The notes under the pieces are model-generated. The model saw only the letters and a list, made by a program, of their open reading frames with translations, ran no database searches and was not told the DNA's origin. Shown here one piece after another: positions 7,959 through 16,162 of a stretch of DNA of 64,000 nt. Both the position numbers and the translations under genes were made by a program. The stretch is from CTSoil-075 sp042610375 (GTDB lineage: Bacteria; Bacillota; Negativicutes; DSM-13327), in contig NZ_JBGJZL010000006.1 of NCBI RefSeq assembly GCF_042610375.1, positions 186,001 to 250,000 on the forward strand, in the 5' to 3' direction. How positions within the stretch are numbered: position 1 is the stretch's first letter; every line of letters begins with the position of its first letter.

Positions 7959-9251
7959 CTATTTTTCTACAGGCACAGTATTGGCAGCATGAGCCATAAC
8001 CGTAATACTGTAATCTTTGCGGCCTAGTTTTTCTTCAGCAATTTGAATCGCTTCTTCTAAGCTTGCAGCAGCAATCATACCTGTTTTCTCAATAAACTCT
8101 TTATTTTCTGGCAAGGACACTAGAATGTGCGGAACTTCTTTTGCCATAAAACCTAATTTTAAAGCAATAAAGCCAGGCACTGTAAATCCAGCGCGTAATG
8201 CCAATTCTCGTTCATATAAAGATTCATAGTTAAACCAATCACTAAAGTCAGGTGGTTCCATCATATCACGGCATTCTAGAAGTAAGATTACGACTCCACC
8301 TGGTTTAACAGCCATAAAGGCATTGCCAATACTTTTCGATCCTTGATACAAATTGATATCTTTCGGGAATCCGCCAGCAGATGCAATCACTACATCAGCC
8401 TTGCCATTCACTGTTACACCAAATATTTCTTGAGCTGTCTTGCAACCATCTAACCAAGCTTCATACCAATGGCCAGCAACAAAACGTGCAAACTGTCCAT
8501 TTGGTGTAAAGACAGCATTTAATAAAAATGCTGGTTTAAGTAACGCTGCCATTTCAGTTAAGTCTGCATGCATCGGGTTATTTTCTAACTTACCTGCGAT
8601 GCATTCTTGGCTAACACCTTGCCCAACTTCACTATGCAGACACAAACTATGATTGGATTGAATGGTTTTATAAGAAGCAATACCAGGGACAATGGACTTG
8701 CGACCGCCGCCAAAACCTGCCATTAAATGATGAACAATCCCACCAGTCAAAATGACTTTATCAGCATTGACTGCATGTTTGTTTAAACTGACCTCATTAC
8801 CGCGAGAGGTTTTTCCAATATGAACAAAGTCATCTTCTGTAGGAGCATAACTTTGCAAAATAGTAATCCGCTCTACAATCTCTTGCCCAAAAGTCAATAT
8901 ATTTTCCTCATGGGTATGATGACGATGAGCCCCTAAGGCAACAATAAGTGAAACATCAGCATCAGGTATACCTGCTGCATTCAGTTCATTTAATAAGGTG
9001 GGTAAAAATAAATCGTGCCGCACCCATTTACGTGTGATATCACTGGCAATGATGACAACCTTATCACCTGCCTGCACAACCTCTTTTAAGGGCGGCGTAC
9101 CAATTGGATGATTTAAGACCTCTTTAACCGCAGCCTCTACATCCGTGACAGGTATAGCTGGTTTACCATCAACAACATTGATTACACGTTCTTCCGGCAA
9201 ATTAATTGTTACTTCTTGATCGCCAAAACCAAAAGAAAATTCTTTTAACAT
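7959..9251 (-). CDS. larA: LarA-family nickel-pincer racemase/epimerase
   Basis: Homologue of lactate racemase LarA, which uses a nickel-pincer (NPN) nucleotide covalently bound to a lysine and interconverts 2-hydroxy acids. The binding loop GGGRKSIVPGIASYKTI contains that lysine (Lys185), and the conserved histidines of GALGAHRHHT-type and GGIVHHLMAGFGGG motifs are present. 430 residues, as in the family. The substrate is not certain: the family also includes racemases of malate and epimerases of sugar acids. It follows by 11 bp a carrier of the ACS type (organic and sugar acids), which makes a sugar acid or hydroxy acid taken up by that carrier a good guess. The NPN synthesis genes larB/larC/larE are not in the window. 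Confidence 0.85.
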   Translation of the reverse strand: MLKEFSFGFGDQEVTINLPEERVINVVDGKPAIPVTDVEAAVKEVLNHPIGTPPLKEVVQAGDKVVIIASDITRKWVRHDLFLPTLLNELNAAGIPDADVSLIVALGAHRHHTHEENILTFGQEIVERITILQSYAPTEDDFVHIGKTSRGNEVSLNKHAVNADKVILTGGIVHHLMAGFGGGRKSIVPGIASYKTIQSNHSLCLHSEVGQGVSQECIAGKLENNPMHADLTEMAALLKPAFLLNAVFTPNGQFARFVAGHWYEAWLDGCKTAQEIFGVTVNGKADVVIASAGGFPKDINLYQGSKSIGNAFMAVKPGGVVILLLECRDMMEPPDFSDWFNYESLYERELALRAGFTVPGFIALKLGFMAKEVPHILVSLPENKEFIEKTGMIAAASLEEAIQIAEEKLGRKDYSITVMAHAANTVPVEK

Positions 9252-9262
9252 TTATCTCTCTC

Positions 9263-10546
9263 CTATGCAACTTTTTCGTGGTTATTGCTTTTTTTTAAAA
9301 CCAAAGGAACATCTGGCTTAACGACAAGCCACGCAATGATGCCAACTACAGCCGAACCAGCAGTTGCTAAAATAGCCGCCTGCCAGCCGTAATTCGTAGC
9401 AATCCACGCTGTCACTGTTGGAGCAGCAATCCCACCAATATTACCCCAACAATTCATCCAACCAGATACTGATCCGACAAACTTACCACCAATATCAATG
9501 CAAGCCGCCCATGACGCATTAAAAGTGAAACCTAAAGAACCCAATGATATTGTAAGCCACAATACATTCATCCAAGGAACAGTAGCTACAGCCCCAAGAT
9601 ACAGGGTAATACAGCATAAAATAAGTCCACCAATACCAAATAAGGTTCTAGCCTTATGTTTCGATACACCAGCAGAAACTAATTTATCACTCACAACGCC
9701 GCTGACCATTGTGACTGCACATAAGGCGGCCCATGGAAATGATGCAGCAATCCCCATACTCTTCATCGAAAAGTTTTGCGCTTCCATTAAGTAAAGTGGT
9801 AGCCATGCCAAAAAAACATACATAATGTAATCCGTAATAAAATATTGAATACCAATCGCCCAGAACTGTGGCGATCCTAAGAAACTTTTCCATGGCGCTA
9901 ATTCTTTGTCAACTTCTTGACTTTGCCCTTCCTCGATATAATCAGCTTCAGCGGAGTTGACAAATCGACTGTTACGAGGAGAATCAACAGCTAAATAATA
10001 CCAAAGAGCAGCTAGCACTACGCCCACTACACCAAAAATAATAAAAACAGAGCGCCACCCAAAAGCCATCATTAAGGCCACTGTAATGGATGGACCAACT
10101 ACAGGCCCAAAAAATACACCACTCAACATAAATGAAGAGGCTCGCCCTTTTTCGGCTCCGTTAAACCAACGATACATAAACCGTCCCAAAGAAGGAGCCA
10201 TGGGTCCTTCGCCCACACCAAAAAGCGCACGTACAATGGCAAAAGAAGTAAAGCTATTACAAAATGCTGTAGCTGATGTAAAGACCGACCACCAAATAGC
10301 TGCGATCGCTAATACTCGCCGATGACCGAAATACTCTGACATAATTCCGCCAGGTATTTGCATCAAAGAATATCCAACAAAAAAAGCAGTTTGCATTAAC
10401 CCCATATTAATTTTGTCAAAACCAAATTCTTGCATAATGGTTGGAGTGGCTACTGATAAGTTTACACGATCCATATAAGAAATGAAACTAATAAAAAACA
10501 TAAGTATTGCTAAATTCCACCGAAATTTTGTAGGACCCTCGTTCAT
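9263..10546 (-). CDS. MFS transporter, anion:cation symporter (ACS) family
   Basis: Twelve-helix major facilitator of 427 residues. The start RWNLAILMFFISFISYMDRVNLSVATPTI is typical of the ACS family (glucarate, galactonate, hexuronate and related acid:H+ symporters): the DR in YMDRVNLS and the loop 2-3 motif GGIMSEYFGHRRVL are seen. GVGEGPMAPSLGRFM matches the family's helix 4 signature. It precedes larA by 11 bp and shares its consensus promoter and a structured leader, so uptake and stereochemical conversion of the same acid is the likely joint role. The exact substrate cannot be read from the sequence. Confidence 0.88.
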   Translation of the reverse strand: MNEGPTKFRWNLAILMFFISFISYMDRVNLSVATPTIMQEFGFDKINMGLMQTAFFVGYSLMQIPGGIMSEYFGHRRVLAIAAIWWSVFTSATAFCNSFTSFAIVRALFGVGEGPMAPSLGRFMYRWFNGAEKGRASSFMLSGVFFGPVVGPSITVALMMAFGWRSVFIIFGVVGVVLAALWYYLAVDSPRNSRFVNSAEADYIEEGQSQEVDKELAPWKSFLGSPQFWAIGIQYFITDYIMYVFLAWLPLYLMEAQNFSMKSMGIAASFPWAALCAVTMVSGVVSDKLVSAGVSKHKARTLFGIGGLILCCITLYLGAVATVPWMNVLWLTISLGSLGFTFNASWAACIDIGGKFVGSVSGWMNCWGNIGGIAAPTVTAWIATNYGWQAAILATAGSAVVGIIAWLVVKPDVPLVLKKSNNHEKVA

Positions 10547-10571
10547 AAAAAAACCTCCTCATTAATAAAAT

Positions 10572-10618
10572 AAGCCCCTTACATAAAGTCGCAAACAAAC
10601 GACCTCCCGTCAGGGCTT
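10572..10618 (-). promoter_or_regulatory. Hairpin in the leader of the MFS-larA operon
   Basis: On the minus strand AAGCCCT (10618-10612) pairs with AGGGGCTT (10579-10572) enclosing a second stem GTCG/CGAC, followed by ATTTTATT, so it can act as an attenuator. A second possible fold, CCCTGACGGG, competes with it. Further upstream in the leader is TGTATACGTGTATA (10631-10644), an operator-like near-palindrome. No known riboswitch class was recognised. Confidence 0.45.
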
Positions 10619-10696
10619 TCACCGTCCTCCTATACACGTATACACATGCATTACACCGTTATGTCCTTATTAGAAAGACTAAAATCGTTAATTTTT

Positions 10697-10725
10697 ATTA
10701 TAATATGGGTGAATTTACATGTCAA
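10697..10725 (-). promoter_or_regulatory. Consensus sigma-A promoter of MFS-larA
   Basis: Minus strand TTGACA (10725-10720), exactly 17 bp, TATAAT (10702-10697): a perfect consensus promoter, giving a leader of about 140 nt before the MFS gene. Confidence 0.9.
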
Positions 10726-10763
10726 CTCTTAAAATTTCTAATTTTTTTCCATTTAAATTGTGC

Positions 10764-10793
10764 TTGACATACAAATTAAGACCATGCTAAAAT
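10764..10793 (+). promoter_or_regulatory. Sigma-A promoter of the SAM riboswitch operon
   Basis: TTGACA (10764-10769), 18-bp spacer, TAAAAT (10788-10793); start expected near 10800, a few bases before the aptamer. Confidence 0.85.
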
Positions 10794-10813
10794 TATCAAC
10801 AATAACTACATAG

Positions 10814-10919
10814 ATTCATCAAGAGTTAGCTGAGGGATTGGCCCAATGAAGCTACGGCAACCATTGCAACATGCAAAAAGGTGCCACTTCCAACAGGAAT
10901 GTTTCCTGACAGATGAAGA
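10814..10919 (+). ncRNA. SAM-I riboswitch (S-box)
   Basis: Conserved S-box blocks in order: TTCATCAAGAG, GAGGGATTGGCCC, ATGAAGC, CGGCAACC, AAAGGTGCCA, TTCC and the closing AGATGAAG pairing with the opening TTCATC (P1). It precedes a terminator and the aminotransferase-metQ operon, so high S-adenosylmethionine should switch the operon off. Confidence 0.96.
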
Positions 10920-10932
10920 TCGCGATTACATC

Positions 10933-10965
10933 AAATCCTCTTCATAATTGTGAAGAGGATTTTTT
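10933..10965 (+). terminator. Terminator of the SAM-I riboswitch
   Basis: 12-bp perfect stem AAATCCTCTTCA / TGAAGAGGATTT followed by T, located between aptamer and the first gene. Confidence 0.88.
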
Positions 10966-10985
10966 AGTACAAAGGAGTCGATAAT

Positions 10986-12173
10986 ATGAATAATGAACAC
11001 TCTAAGCAAAATGCAGTACGGTACGCTTCCGAGAAAGCTAGTCGCTTTACTGAATCAGTGATTCGGGAAATGTCTCGCATTGCGACTGCCCACAATGCTA
11101 TCAATCTAGCACAAGGTTTTCCTGATTTCCCCGCATCGGATGAAATCAAACAAGCAGCAGTTACAGCGATCCTAGAAGACCACAATCAATATGCCATTAC
11201 CTGGGGCACTAAGTCCCTTCGCGATGCAATTGCTCTTAAAAACAAACGAGATTACGGTATCGAGCTTGATCCTGAGCGACAGATTACAGTGTGTTGCGGT
11301 TCGACAGAAGGCATGGTAGCCACCTTGCTCGCTACTGTCAATCCAGGAGACGAAGTCATTATTTTTCAACCTTTTTATGAAAATTACGGTCCTGACGCAA
11401 TCCTATGTGGGGCAACGCCAAAATATGTACAACTCCATCCTCCTGAATTTAACTTTAATGTAGACGAATTAACAGCCGCTTTTTCTGAACGTACAAGGGC
11501 CATTATCATCAATACCCCTAATAATCCAACAGGTAAAGTTTTTAATCGAGAAGAATTAACCCTCATTGCTAACTTATGCATCAAATATGATGTCTTAGCA
11601 ATTACGGATGAAATCTATGAACACATTATCTATGATGACGCGCAGCATATCCCTCTTTATTCCTTACCTGGCATGGCTGAACGCACTATTACTATTAACA
11701 GTATTTCTAAAACTTACAGCGTCACTGGCTGGCGTATCGGTTACGTCATTGCTTCCCCACAGATTAGTCAATCCATACGCAAAATGCATGATTTTCTTAC
11801 AGTGGGCGCTGCGGCTCCCTTACAGGTAGCTGCGGCTCATGCTTTGGGCTTTGCTGAGAGTTATTACCAAAAACTTATTAGTTTTTATGCTCAGCGTCGG
11901 GATTTCATGTTAAAGGAATTGACTGCGATTGGATTTCAATGTGCTAGGCCCTCAGGTGCCTATTATATTATGGCTGATATTGCTCCCTTTGGTTGGAAAA
12001 ATGACATTGACTTTGCCCGCTACTTAGCAGAAAAAGTGGGAGTCGCTGTCGTACCTGGTTCAAGTTTTTATAAAGAAGATGCCAATGACAAACATCGGTT
12101 CATACGTTTTTGCTTTTGCAAACAATTTTCAACACTAGAGGCAGCTATGGAACGATTACAAAAACTAAAATAA
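10986..12173 (+). CDS. PLP-dependent aminotransferase, class I/II (methionine-related)
   Basis: Fold type I aminotransferase of 395 residues. The PLP lysine lies in SISKTYSVTGWRIGY (about residue 242), with the NPNNPTG-type motif NTPNNPTGKV, DEIYEHIIYD for the cofactor aspartate and tyrosine, and RFCFCK carrying the carboxylate-binding arginine. It belongs to the YbdL/kynurenine-glutamine transaminase-like group that accepts methionine or its keto acid KMTB. SAM-I control and the adjacent methionine-binding lipoprotein support a role in methionine recovery from KMTB or in methionine/cysteine metabolism (inference). Ribosome site AAAGGAG is 8 bases before the ATG. Confidence 0.88.
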   Translation: MNNEHSKQNAVRYASEKASRFTESVIREMSRIATAHNAINLAQGFPDFPASDEIKQAAVTAILEDHNQYAITWGTKSLRDAIALKNKRDYGIELDPERQITVCCGSTEGMVATLLATVNPGDEVIIFQPFYENYGPDAILCGATPKYVQLHPPEFNFNVDELTAAFSERTRAIIINTPNNPTGKVFNREELTLIANLCIKYDVLAITDEIYEHIIYDDAQHIPLYSLPGMAERTITINSISKTYSVTGWRIGYVIASPQISQSIRKMHDFLTVGAAAPLQVAAAHALGFAESYYQKLISFYAQRRDFMLKELTAIGFQCARPSGAYYIMADIAPFGWKNDIDFARYLAEKVGVAVVPGSSFYKEDANDKHRFIRFCFCKQFSTLEAAMERLQKLK

Positions 12174-12187
12174 ATGGAGGTATAGTT

Positions 12188-13003
12188 ATGAAAAAGTCAC
12201 TTAAACTCATTGCCCTTTTGGTAGTTCTCATCGTTACCCTTGGTTTAGCTGGATGCAGTCAACAAAGCAGTACACCAAAAGTAGAAAAAACACTAAAAGT
12301 CGGCGTAACAGCTGGTCCTCATGCAGAAGTCATGGATGTTGTAAAAAAAGTCGCCGAGAAAGACGGTCTAAAAATTGAAATTGTTGAATTCAATGATTAT
12401 ATCCAACCCAACGTCGCATTAAATCAAGGTGACATTGACGTAAATAGCTTTCAACACCAACCTTATCTTGATAATATCATCAAAGATCGTAAATATGAAA
12501 TTGTATCTGTAGCCAAAACTGTCATTTTCCCAATGGGCATTTACTCCACTAAAATTAAGAATATCAAAGAATTGCCTGAAGGATCGATTGTAGCCATTCC
12601 AAATGATCCAACAAACGGAGGCCGCGCCTTACTGCTACTTGAAAGTAATAATTTGATCAAATTGAAACCAGGAGCCGGCCTCAAAGCTGCTGTTACAGAT
12701 ATTATTGAAAACCCTAAAAAAATCGTAATCAAAGAGCTCGATGCGGCTCAAATTCCTCGTTCCCTTGCTGATATTGATCTGGCCGCTATCAATACAAACT
12801 ACGCTATCACTGCCGGTCTAGTCCCAACTAAAGATGCCATCGCAATTGAAGACATCAATTCTCCTTATGCAAATATTATCGCTGTACGCACTAAGGACAA
12901 AGAGGACCCTGCAATCCAAAAACTAATTAAAGCCTACCATTCCGATGAAGTAAAAGCTTTTATAAAAGACCACTTTAAAGGTTCAGTCGCAGTCGGCTGG
13001 TAA
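12188..13003 (+). CDS. metQ: Methionine-binding lipoprotein MetQ (NlpA family)
   Basis: Substrate-binding lipoprotein of a MetNIQ-type ABC importer. MKKSLKLIALLV begins a lipoprotein signal with lipobox LAGC (about residues 19-22). The mature part shows VGVTAGPHAEVMDVV and the NVALNQGDIDVNSFQHQPYLD segment typical of MetQ. 271 residues. A longer frame opens at 12110 inside the aminotransferase, but TGGAGG (12175-12180) and the signal peptide fix the start at 12188. It is 14 bp behind the aminotransferase and under the same SAM-I riboswitch. No metN or metI follows, so the ATPase and permease must be encoded elsewhere. Confidence 0.93.
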   Translation: MKKSLKLIALLVVLIVTLGLAGCSQQSSTPKVEKTLKVGVTAGPHAEVMDVVKKVAEKDGLKIEIVEFNDYIQPNVALNQGDIDVNSFQHQPYLDNIIKDRKYEIVSVAKTVIFPMGIYSTKIKNIKELPEGSIVAIPNDPTNGGRALLLLESNNLIKLKPGAGLKAAVTDIIENPKKIVIKELDAAQIPRSLADIDLAAINTNYAITAGLVPTKDAIAIEDINSPYANIIAVRTKDKEDPAIQKLIKAYHSDEVKAFIKDHFKGSVAVGW

Positions 13004-13007
13004 GAAA

Positions 13008-13292
13008 TTAAAGTAATTTCCAGCCTTCAATGCGTAAACTTTTTATCCCAAGAAAATTTCCTAATCCAATCACCAACGGGTAATGTATATGAAAATTTTT
13101 AGGTAGATAAACCTGAATTTCATTCATCATCACCAACGTATAATCCCTTATTTCTCGCGGTTCACCAATCTCAATCGATGGACCAAAATTAACACGACCA
13201 CAACACATGGCTGCCCCGTTACCATGCAATACATGAATACATCCACCCTTTGTTAAGATATAATCGCGGGCTTTATCGTTAATCGTAATCAC
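13008..13292 (-). CDS. Small CC-motif protein (CC/Se motif family-like)
   Basis: 94-residue protein: Gly-rich start (ILTKGGCIHVLHG), adjacent cysteines in AAMCCGRVNFGP at about residues 29-30, then EIGEPREIRDYTLVMMNEIQVYLPKN. The layout resembles a small HesB/IscA-like family in which one of the two cysteines is selenocysteine in some members; here both are Cys. Ribosome site GAGG precedes the ATG. Function is not known; thiol redox or metal binding is a guess from the CC pair. It converges with metQ and ends four bases after it. Confidence 0.65.
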   Translation of the reverse strand: MITINDKARDYILTKGGCIHVLHGNGAAMCCGRVNFGPSIEIGEPREIRDYTLVMMNEIQVYLPKNFHIHYPLVIGLGNFLGIKSLRIEGWKLL

Positions 13293-13426
13293 ATGATCGC
13301 CTCTTTTCTTTATTCTTCAATATTATTATTCTAACATAATTGAAGGATTTAGCTAACAAAAGGCGAAAAGTTATAGTATTGCGATTAGCAAAAATCAGGA
13401 AATCATTCATCTTAAGGAGGATAATT

Positions 13427-13777
13427 ATGTTCGCATTGAATTTTCAATCACCAAACCATGAAAAGCTACTCATTTCTCGCACAAAAAACTGTACTATCCG
13501 CTTAGGGGATATAAGAGATTCATATCCTGAAAGCTCAATTGTATCCATTACTTTTGGGAAAAAATTTAGCCCTAAAAGAAAACTTTACTCAGCCATTGTT
13601 GACAAAGTTTGTATCAAGAAATTTTCTCAACTTAATACTGGTGATTTAGATCATCAGAATCCTGAAATCAAAACAGTCGATGAATTAATCATCTTCTTTG
13701 AAAAAATATATGAAAAAAGCATTTCACCGAATGATATCGTCACTGTCATTTATTTTTCTGAAATCGTTGAAGACTAA
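13427..13777 (+). CDS. ASCH/PUA-like domain protein
   Basis: 116-residue protein whose pattern fits the ASCH fold (PUA-like, RNA/nucleotide binding): LLISRTKNCTIRLGDIRDSY near the start (the K-x-x-TIRxG block), a central strand set YSAIVDKVCIKKFSQL, and VDELIIFFEKIYEKSISPNDIVTVIYF at the end. A longer frame opens at 13340, but AAGGAGG (13414-13420) 6 bases before the ATG at 13427 decides the start. Monocistronic, followed by a strong terminator. Family assignment is by pattern only; ligand unknown. Confidence 0.68.
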   Translation: MFALNFQSPNHEKLLISRTKNCTIRLGDIRDSYPESSIVSITFGKKFSPKRKLYSAIVDKVCIKKFSQLNTGDLDHQNPEIKTVDELIIFFEKIYEKSISPNDIVTVIYFSEIVED

Positions 13778-13840
13778 TCATCATCGATATTAACTATTAA
13801 CTTACGATAAGTCTGAATTTCCCAACATAATTCTAACTAA

Positions 13841-13881
13841 AACAACGCACTGGAATCTTTAAAAGGTTCCAGTGCGTTGTT
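13841..13881. terminator. Bidirectional terminator
   Basis: 15-bp perfect stem AACAACGCACTGGAA / TTCCAGTGCGTTGTT with an 11-nt loop and T-runs on both sides; ends the ASCH gene (+) and the two small genes on the minus strand. Confidence 0.9.
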
Positions 13882-13884
13882 TTA

Positions 13885-14145
13885 TTAGTCGTCCTCACCA
13901 ACAGAAGTTATTGCACAAAGATTAATCGTAATGTTAGTAAAACATATAGCCTCATCGCTGCCTGGAGTAAAGACTTCAACATCTGTCGCTAATACCAGCC
14001 CATCATCCACACGAGCTAGGCGTCCTTCTGCCTCAAATTGAAAGCCTCCTACAGTTCTTATGTTTATCTCTCTCTCGCCTTCTAGTCGTTTTAAAATACG
14101 AACGAGATGACGCATGTTCTCGCGAGAAACAATTTGATCACTCAC
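13885..14145 (-). CDS. Small beta-rich protein, paralogue of upstream gene
   Basis: 86-residue protein of unknown function. The chosen GTG start at 14145 has a strong GGAGG eight bases ahead; a longer frame from 14202 would overlap the preceding gene. After a charged helix (RENMRHLVRILKRLEGERE) it has a compact beta pattern: GGFQFEAEGRLARVDDGLVLATDVEVF, ending in ITINLCAI. The segment GFxFxGxLxRxxDGLxL is shared with the neighbour at 14162-14455, so they are tandem paralogues. The strand pattern is reminiscent of a small SH3/Sm-like barrel; this is a guess from the sequence. Confidence 0.68.
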   Translation of the reverse strand: MSDQIVSRENMRHLVRILKRLEGEREINIRTVGGFQFEAEGRLARVDDGLVLATDVEVFTPGSDEAICFTNITINLCAITSVGEDD

Positions 14146-14161
14146 CTTATCCCCCTCCTTT

Positions 14162-14455
14162 TTAACTTTCTTGTATTCTGTGAAATGGATTTTTACATAC
14201 ATTTTTCGATATTGCTACAATAATGCAAATATCAATAAAACTTAATTCTTCATCCTCAAGTGCCCCACCAGGGGTAAGTACAATAACAGATCTTTCACAT
14301 GATGCTGGAAGTAAAAATAGAATACCATCTTCAATTCGATCAAGTAAACCGAAGAAGGTAAATCCATCAGCAGTGAACAATACAACATCAGTTCCGCAAG
14401 CGCACTCTAGTTCCTCGCACCAATGTCGATTGCATATGTCATCAAAAAATCCCAT
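14162..14455 (-). CDS. Small Cys-containing beta-rich protein
   Basis: 97 residues, function unknown. Cys-rich N-terminus (ICNRHWCEELECACG) followed by TDVVLFTADGFTFFGLLDRIEDGILFLLPA and FIDICIIVAI. The DGFTFFGLLDRIEDGI block matches the next gene's GGFQFEAEGRLARVDDGL. The ATG is preceded by GGAGG at 10 bases. It lies 16 bp upstream of its paralogue, forming a two-gene operon with a shared terminator. Clostridial spore-surface or small structural proteins sometimes show this design, but nothing in the sequence proves it. Confidence 0.65.
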   Translation of the reverse strand: MGFFDDICNRHWCEELECACGTDVVLFTADGFTFFGLLDRIEDGILFLLPASCERSVIVLTPGGALEDEELSFIDICIIVAISKNVCKNPFHRIQES

Positions 14456-14572
14456 ATGCCTTTATCCTCCTTTTTGATAGTTGTGGTTTCATTACAATCT
14501 ATGCAGCTTCAATAAAAAAGTATACTAAAGTAAATTAAAAATTCATTCCATTACACACTTATTTATAGCAAA

Positions 14573-14612
14573 GAGGAGAGGTAACATGTCACAATCCATG
14601 TTACCTCTCCTC
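14573..14612. terminator. Terminator-like hairpin downstream of aminopeptidase
   Basis: 16-bp perfect stem GAGGAGAGGTAACATG / CATGTTACCTCTCCTC with an 8-nt loop; T-run after it is weak on the minus strand, better on the plus strand (14625-14633). Confidence 0.75.
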
Positions 14613-14631
14613 GATCCGCTATACTCTTTTT

Positions 14632-15864
14632 TTAAAATGCAAAGTTTCCGTTTTTAAATACAGGTATTTCTTTTCCTGCGGATGTAACTCCTATGATTTC
14701 AAGATCATGTGTACCGATCATAAAATCTACATGAGTCAAAGAATCATTGACTCCTAATTGATCTAACTCTTCCTTGCTCATATTTTTGCCATCTTTTATA
14801 CAAATAGGGTACGCTTTACCGATTGCAAGATGGCATGATGCATTTTCATCAAATAGGGTGTTAAAATAAAGTATTTTTGCATTTGAAATGGGCGAATCAT
14901 AAGGAACGAGAGCGACTTCACCCAGATAGGCAGAACCTTCATCTGTTTCAATGAGTTTTTTGAGAACTTCATATCCTTTTTCAGCAGTAAACTCTACAAC
15001 CTTACCCTTTTTGAAAGTTAGAGAAAAGTTTTCAATAAGATTACCATTATAATTAAGAGGCATAGAGCTTACTACAATACCATTGGCGCCTGTTTTTTTT
15101 GGCAAGGTAAAAACTTCTTCCGTTGGCATATTGGCAATAAATTCTATGCCTTCCGTAGTATATTCTGAACCGCCAAGCCATATATGATCTGCCGGGAGTT
15201 CAATTTCTAACTCTGTGCCTAATGAATTTTTGTAACGAAGAAATTTGAATTGATGATTATTTAAAAATTCTGCACTGACTTTGAGATTTTTTTTATGCTG
15301 ATCCCAAGCTGCTACAGGATCTTCCTCCTCAACACGTACCGTTTTAAAAATAGCTTCCCACAACGCCTTAATCGCTTCATCTTCTGATAAATGAGGAAAT
15401 ACTTTTTTAGCCCAAGACTGGGTTGGTATGGATACGACACACCAAGTATTTTTATTACTCATTAGTCTTTCTCGATATTCTTTTAATGCAATATTACTGG
15501 TTTTTTGTACTTTTGCCACACGATCAGGGTTAACGTCTTTTAAAAGTTCTGGGTCAGAAGCAGCGATACTAATAAAAGCGGCCCCTTCTTTTACATAGGA
15601 TGTATAAAATGCCTTTTGCCATTCTGGAAATTCTTCAAAAACTTCTTCAGGAGCTTGTAAAAATCGAATCTTTGAAAATAATTCATCTTTCCAACTGATA
15701 ACTACATCCCGCGCCCCTGTTTGATAAGCTACTTCAGCAATGGTTCTAGCAAATGGAGCACATTCAATCGGGGAAAAGATGACTAAAGTCTGCCCTTGTT
15801 GAATGTTAACTCCTGTTTTTACAATAAGATCTGCATATTTTTCTAATAAGATATGATCCATCAT
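14632..15864 (-). CDS. Aminopeptidase, M29 family (AmpS/PepS-like)
   Basis: Metalloaminopeptidase of 410 residues, cytoplasmic, removing N-terminal residues from peptides. M29 landmarks: KYADLIVKTGVNIQQGQTLVI at the start, the glutamate in the conserved GSAYLGEVALVP (metal ligand), and C-terminal NTLFDENASCHLAIGKAY and LTHVDFMIGTHDLEI, with the His and Asp ligands. Length and order of motifs fit AmpS/PepS. The start ATG ATG has a weak AGGAATC ahead. Monocistronic; 15865-16162 upstream holds no recognisable gene. Confidence 0.93.
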   Translation of the reverse strand: MMDHILLEKYADLIVKTGVNIQQGQTLVIFSPIECAPFARTIAEVAYQTGARDVVISWKDELFSKIRFLQAPEEVFEEFPEWQKAFYTSYVKEGAAFISIAASDPELLKDVNPDRVAKVQKTSNIALKEYRERLMSNKNTWCVVSIPTQSWAKKVFPHLSEDEAIKALWEAIFKTVRVEEEDPVAAWDQHKKNLKVSAEFLNNHQFKFLRYKNSLGTELEIELPADHIWLGGSEYTTEGIEFIANMPTEEVFTLPKKTGANGIVVSSMPLNYNGNLIENFSLTFKKGKVVEFTAEKGYEVLKKLIETDEGSAYLGEVALVPYDSPISNAKILYFNTLFDENASCHLAIGKAYPICIKDGKNMSKEELDQLGVNDSLTHVDFMIGTHDLEIIGVTSAGKEIPVFKNGNFAF

Positions 15865-16128
15865 TGATTCCTAATGCATCTCAGATCTAAGTTGATCGAA
15901 ACCATTAGTGTTCACTCCCTTCATATTAACAAGCCTTAGATTCACACTTGATAATCCTTCGACACTAGCCATCGAGTTCCTGTTATAAAAACAATATTTT
16001 TCTTTACTCAACTTGTTATTGACTCTCAAAGTCATTATTCTCTCTTTTCTATGTTTTCGATAAGATTATCTTGGCATACCCAACGTATTTTTATACATTG
16101 TCTATTTTATTAAAACATATTACAACGC

Positions 16129-16157
16129 AAAAAGGACCACTTTTGGTAGCCCTTTTT
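16129..16157 (-). terminator. Terminator of the histidine kinase gene
   Basis: Minus-strand stem AAAAAGG / CCTTTTT with inner ACC/GGT pairs, ending in T5, a few bases after the stop codon. Confidence 0.65.
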
Positions 16158-16162
16158 TATTT

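Noticed and set aside
12110..12187. Longer N-terminus of MetQ
   Set aside because: It would lie inside the aminotransferase gene and would put 26 residues before the lipoprotein signal; TGGAGG marks the ATG at 12188.
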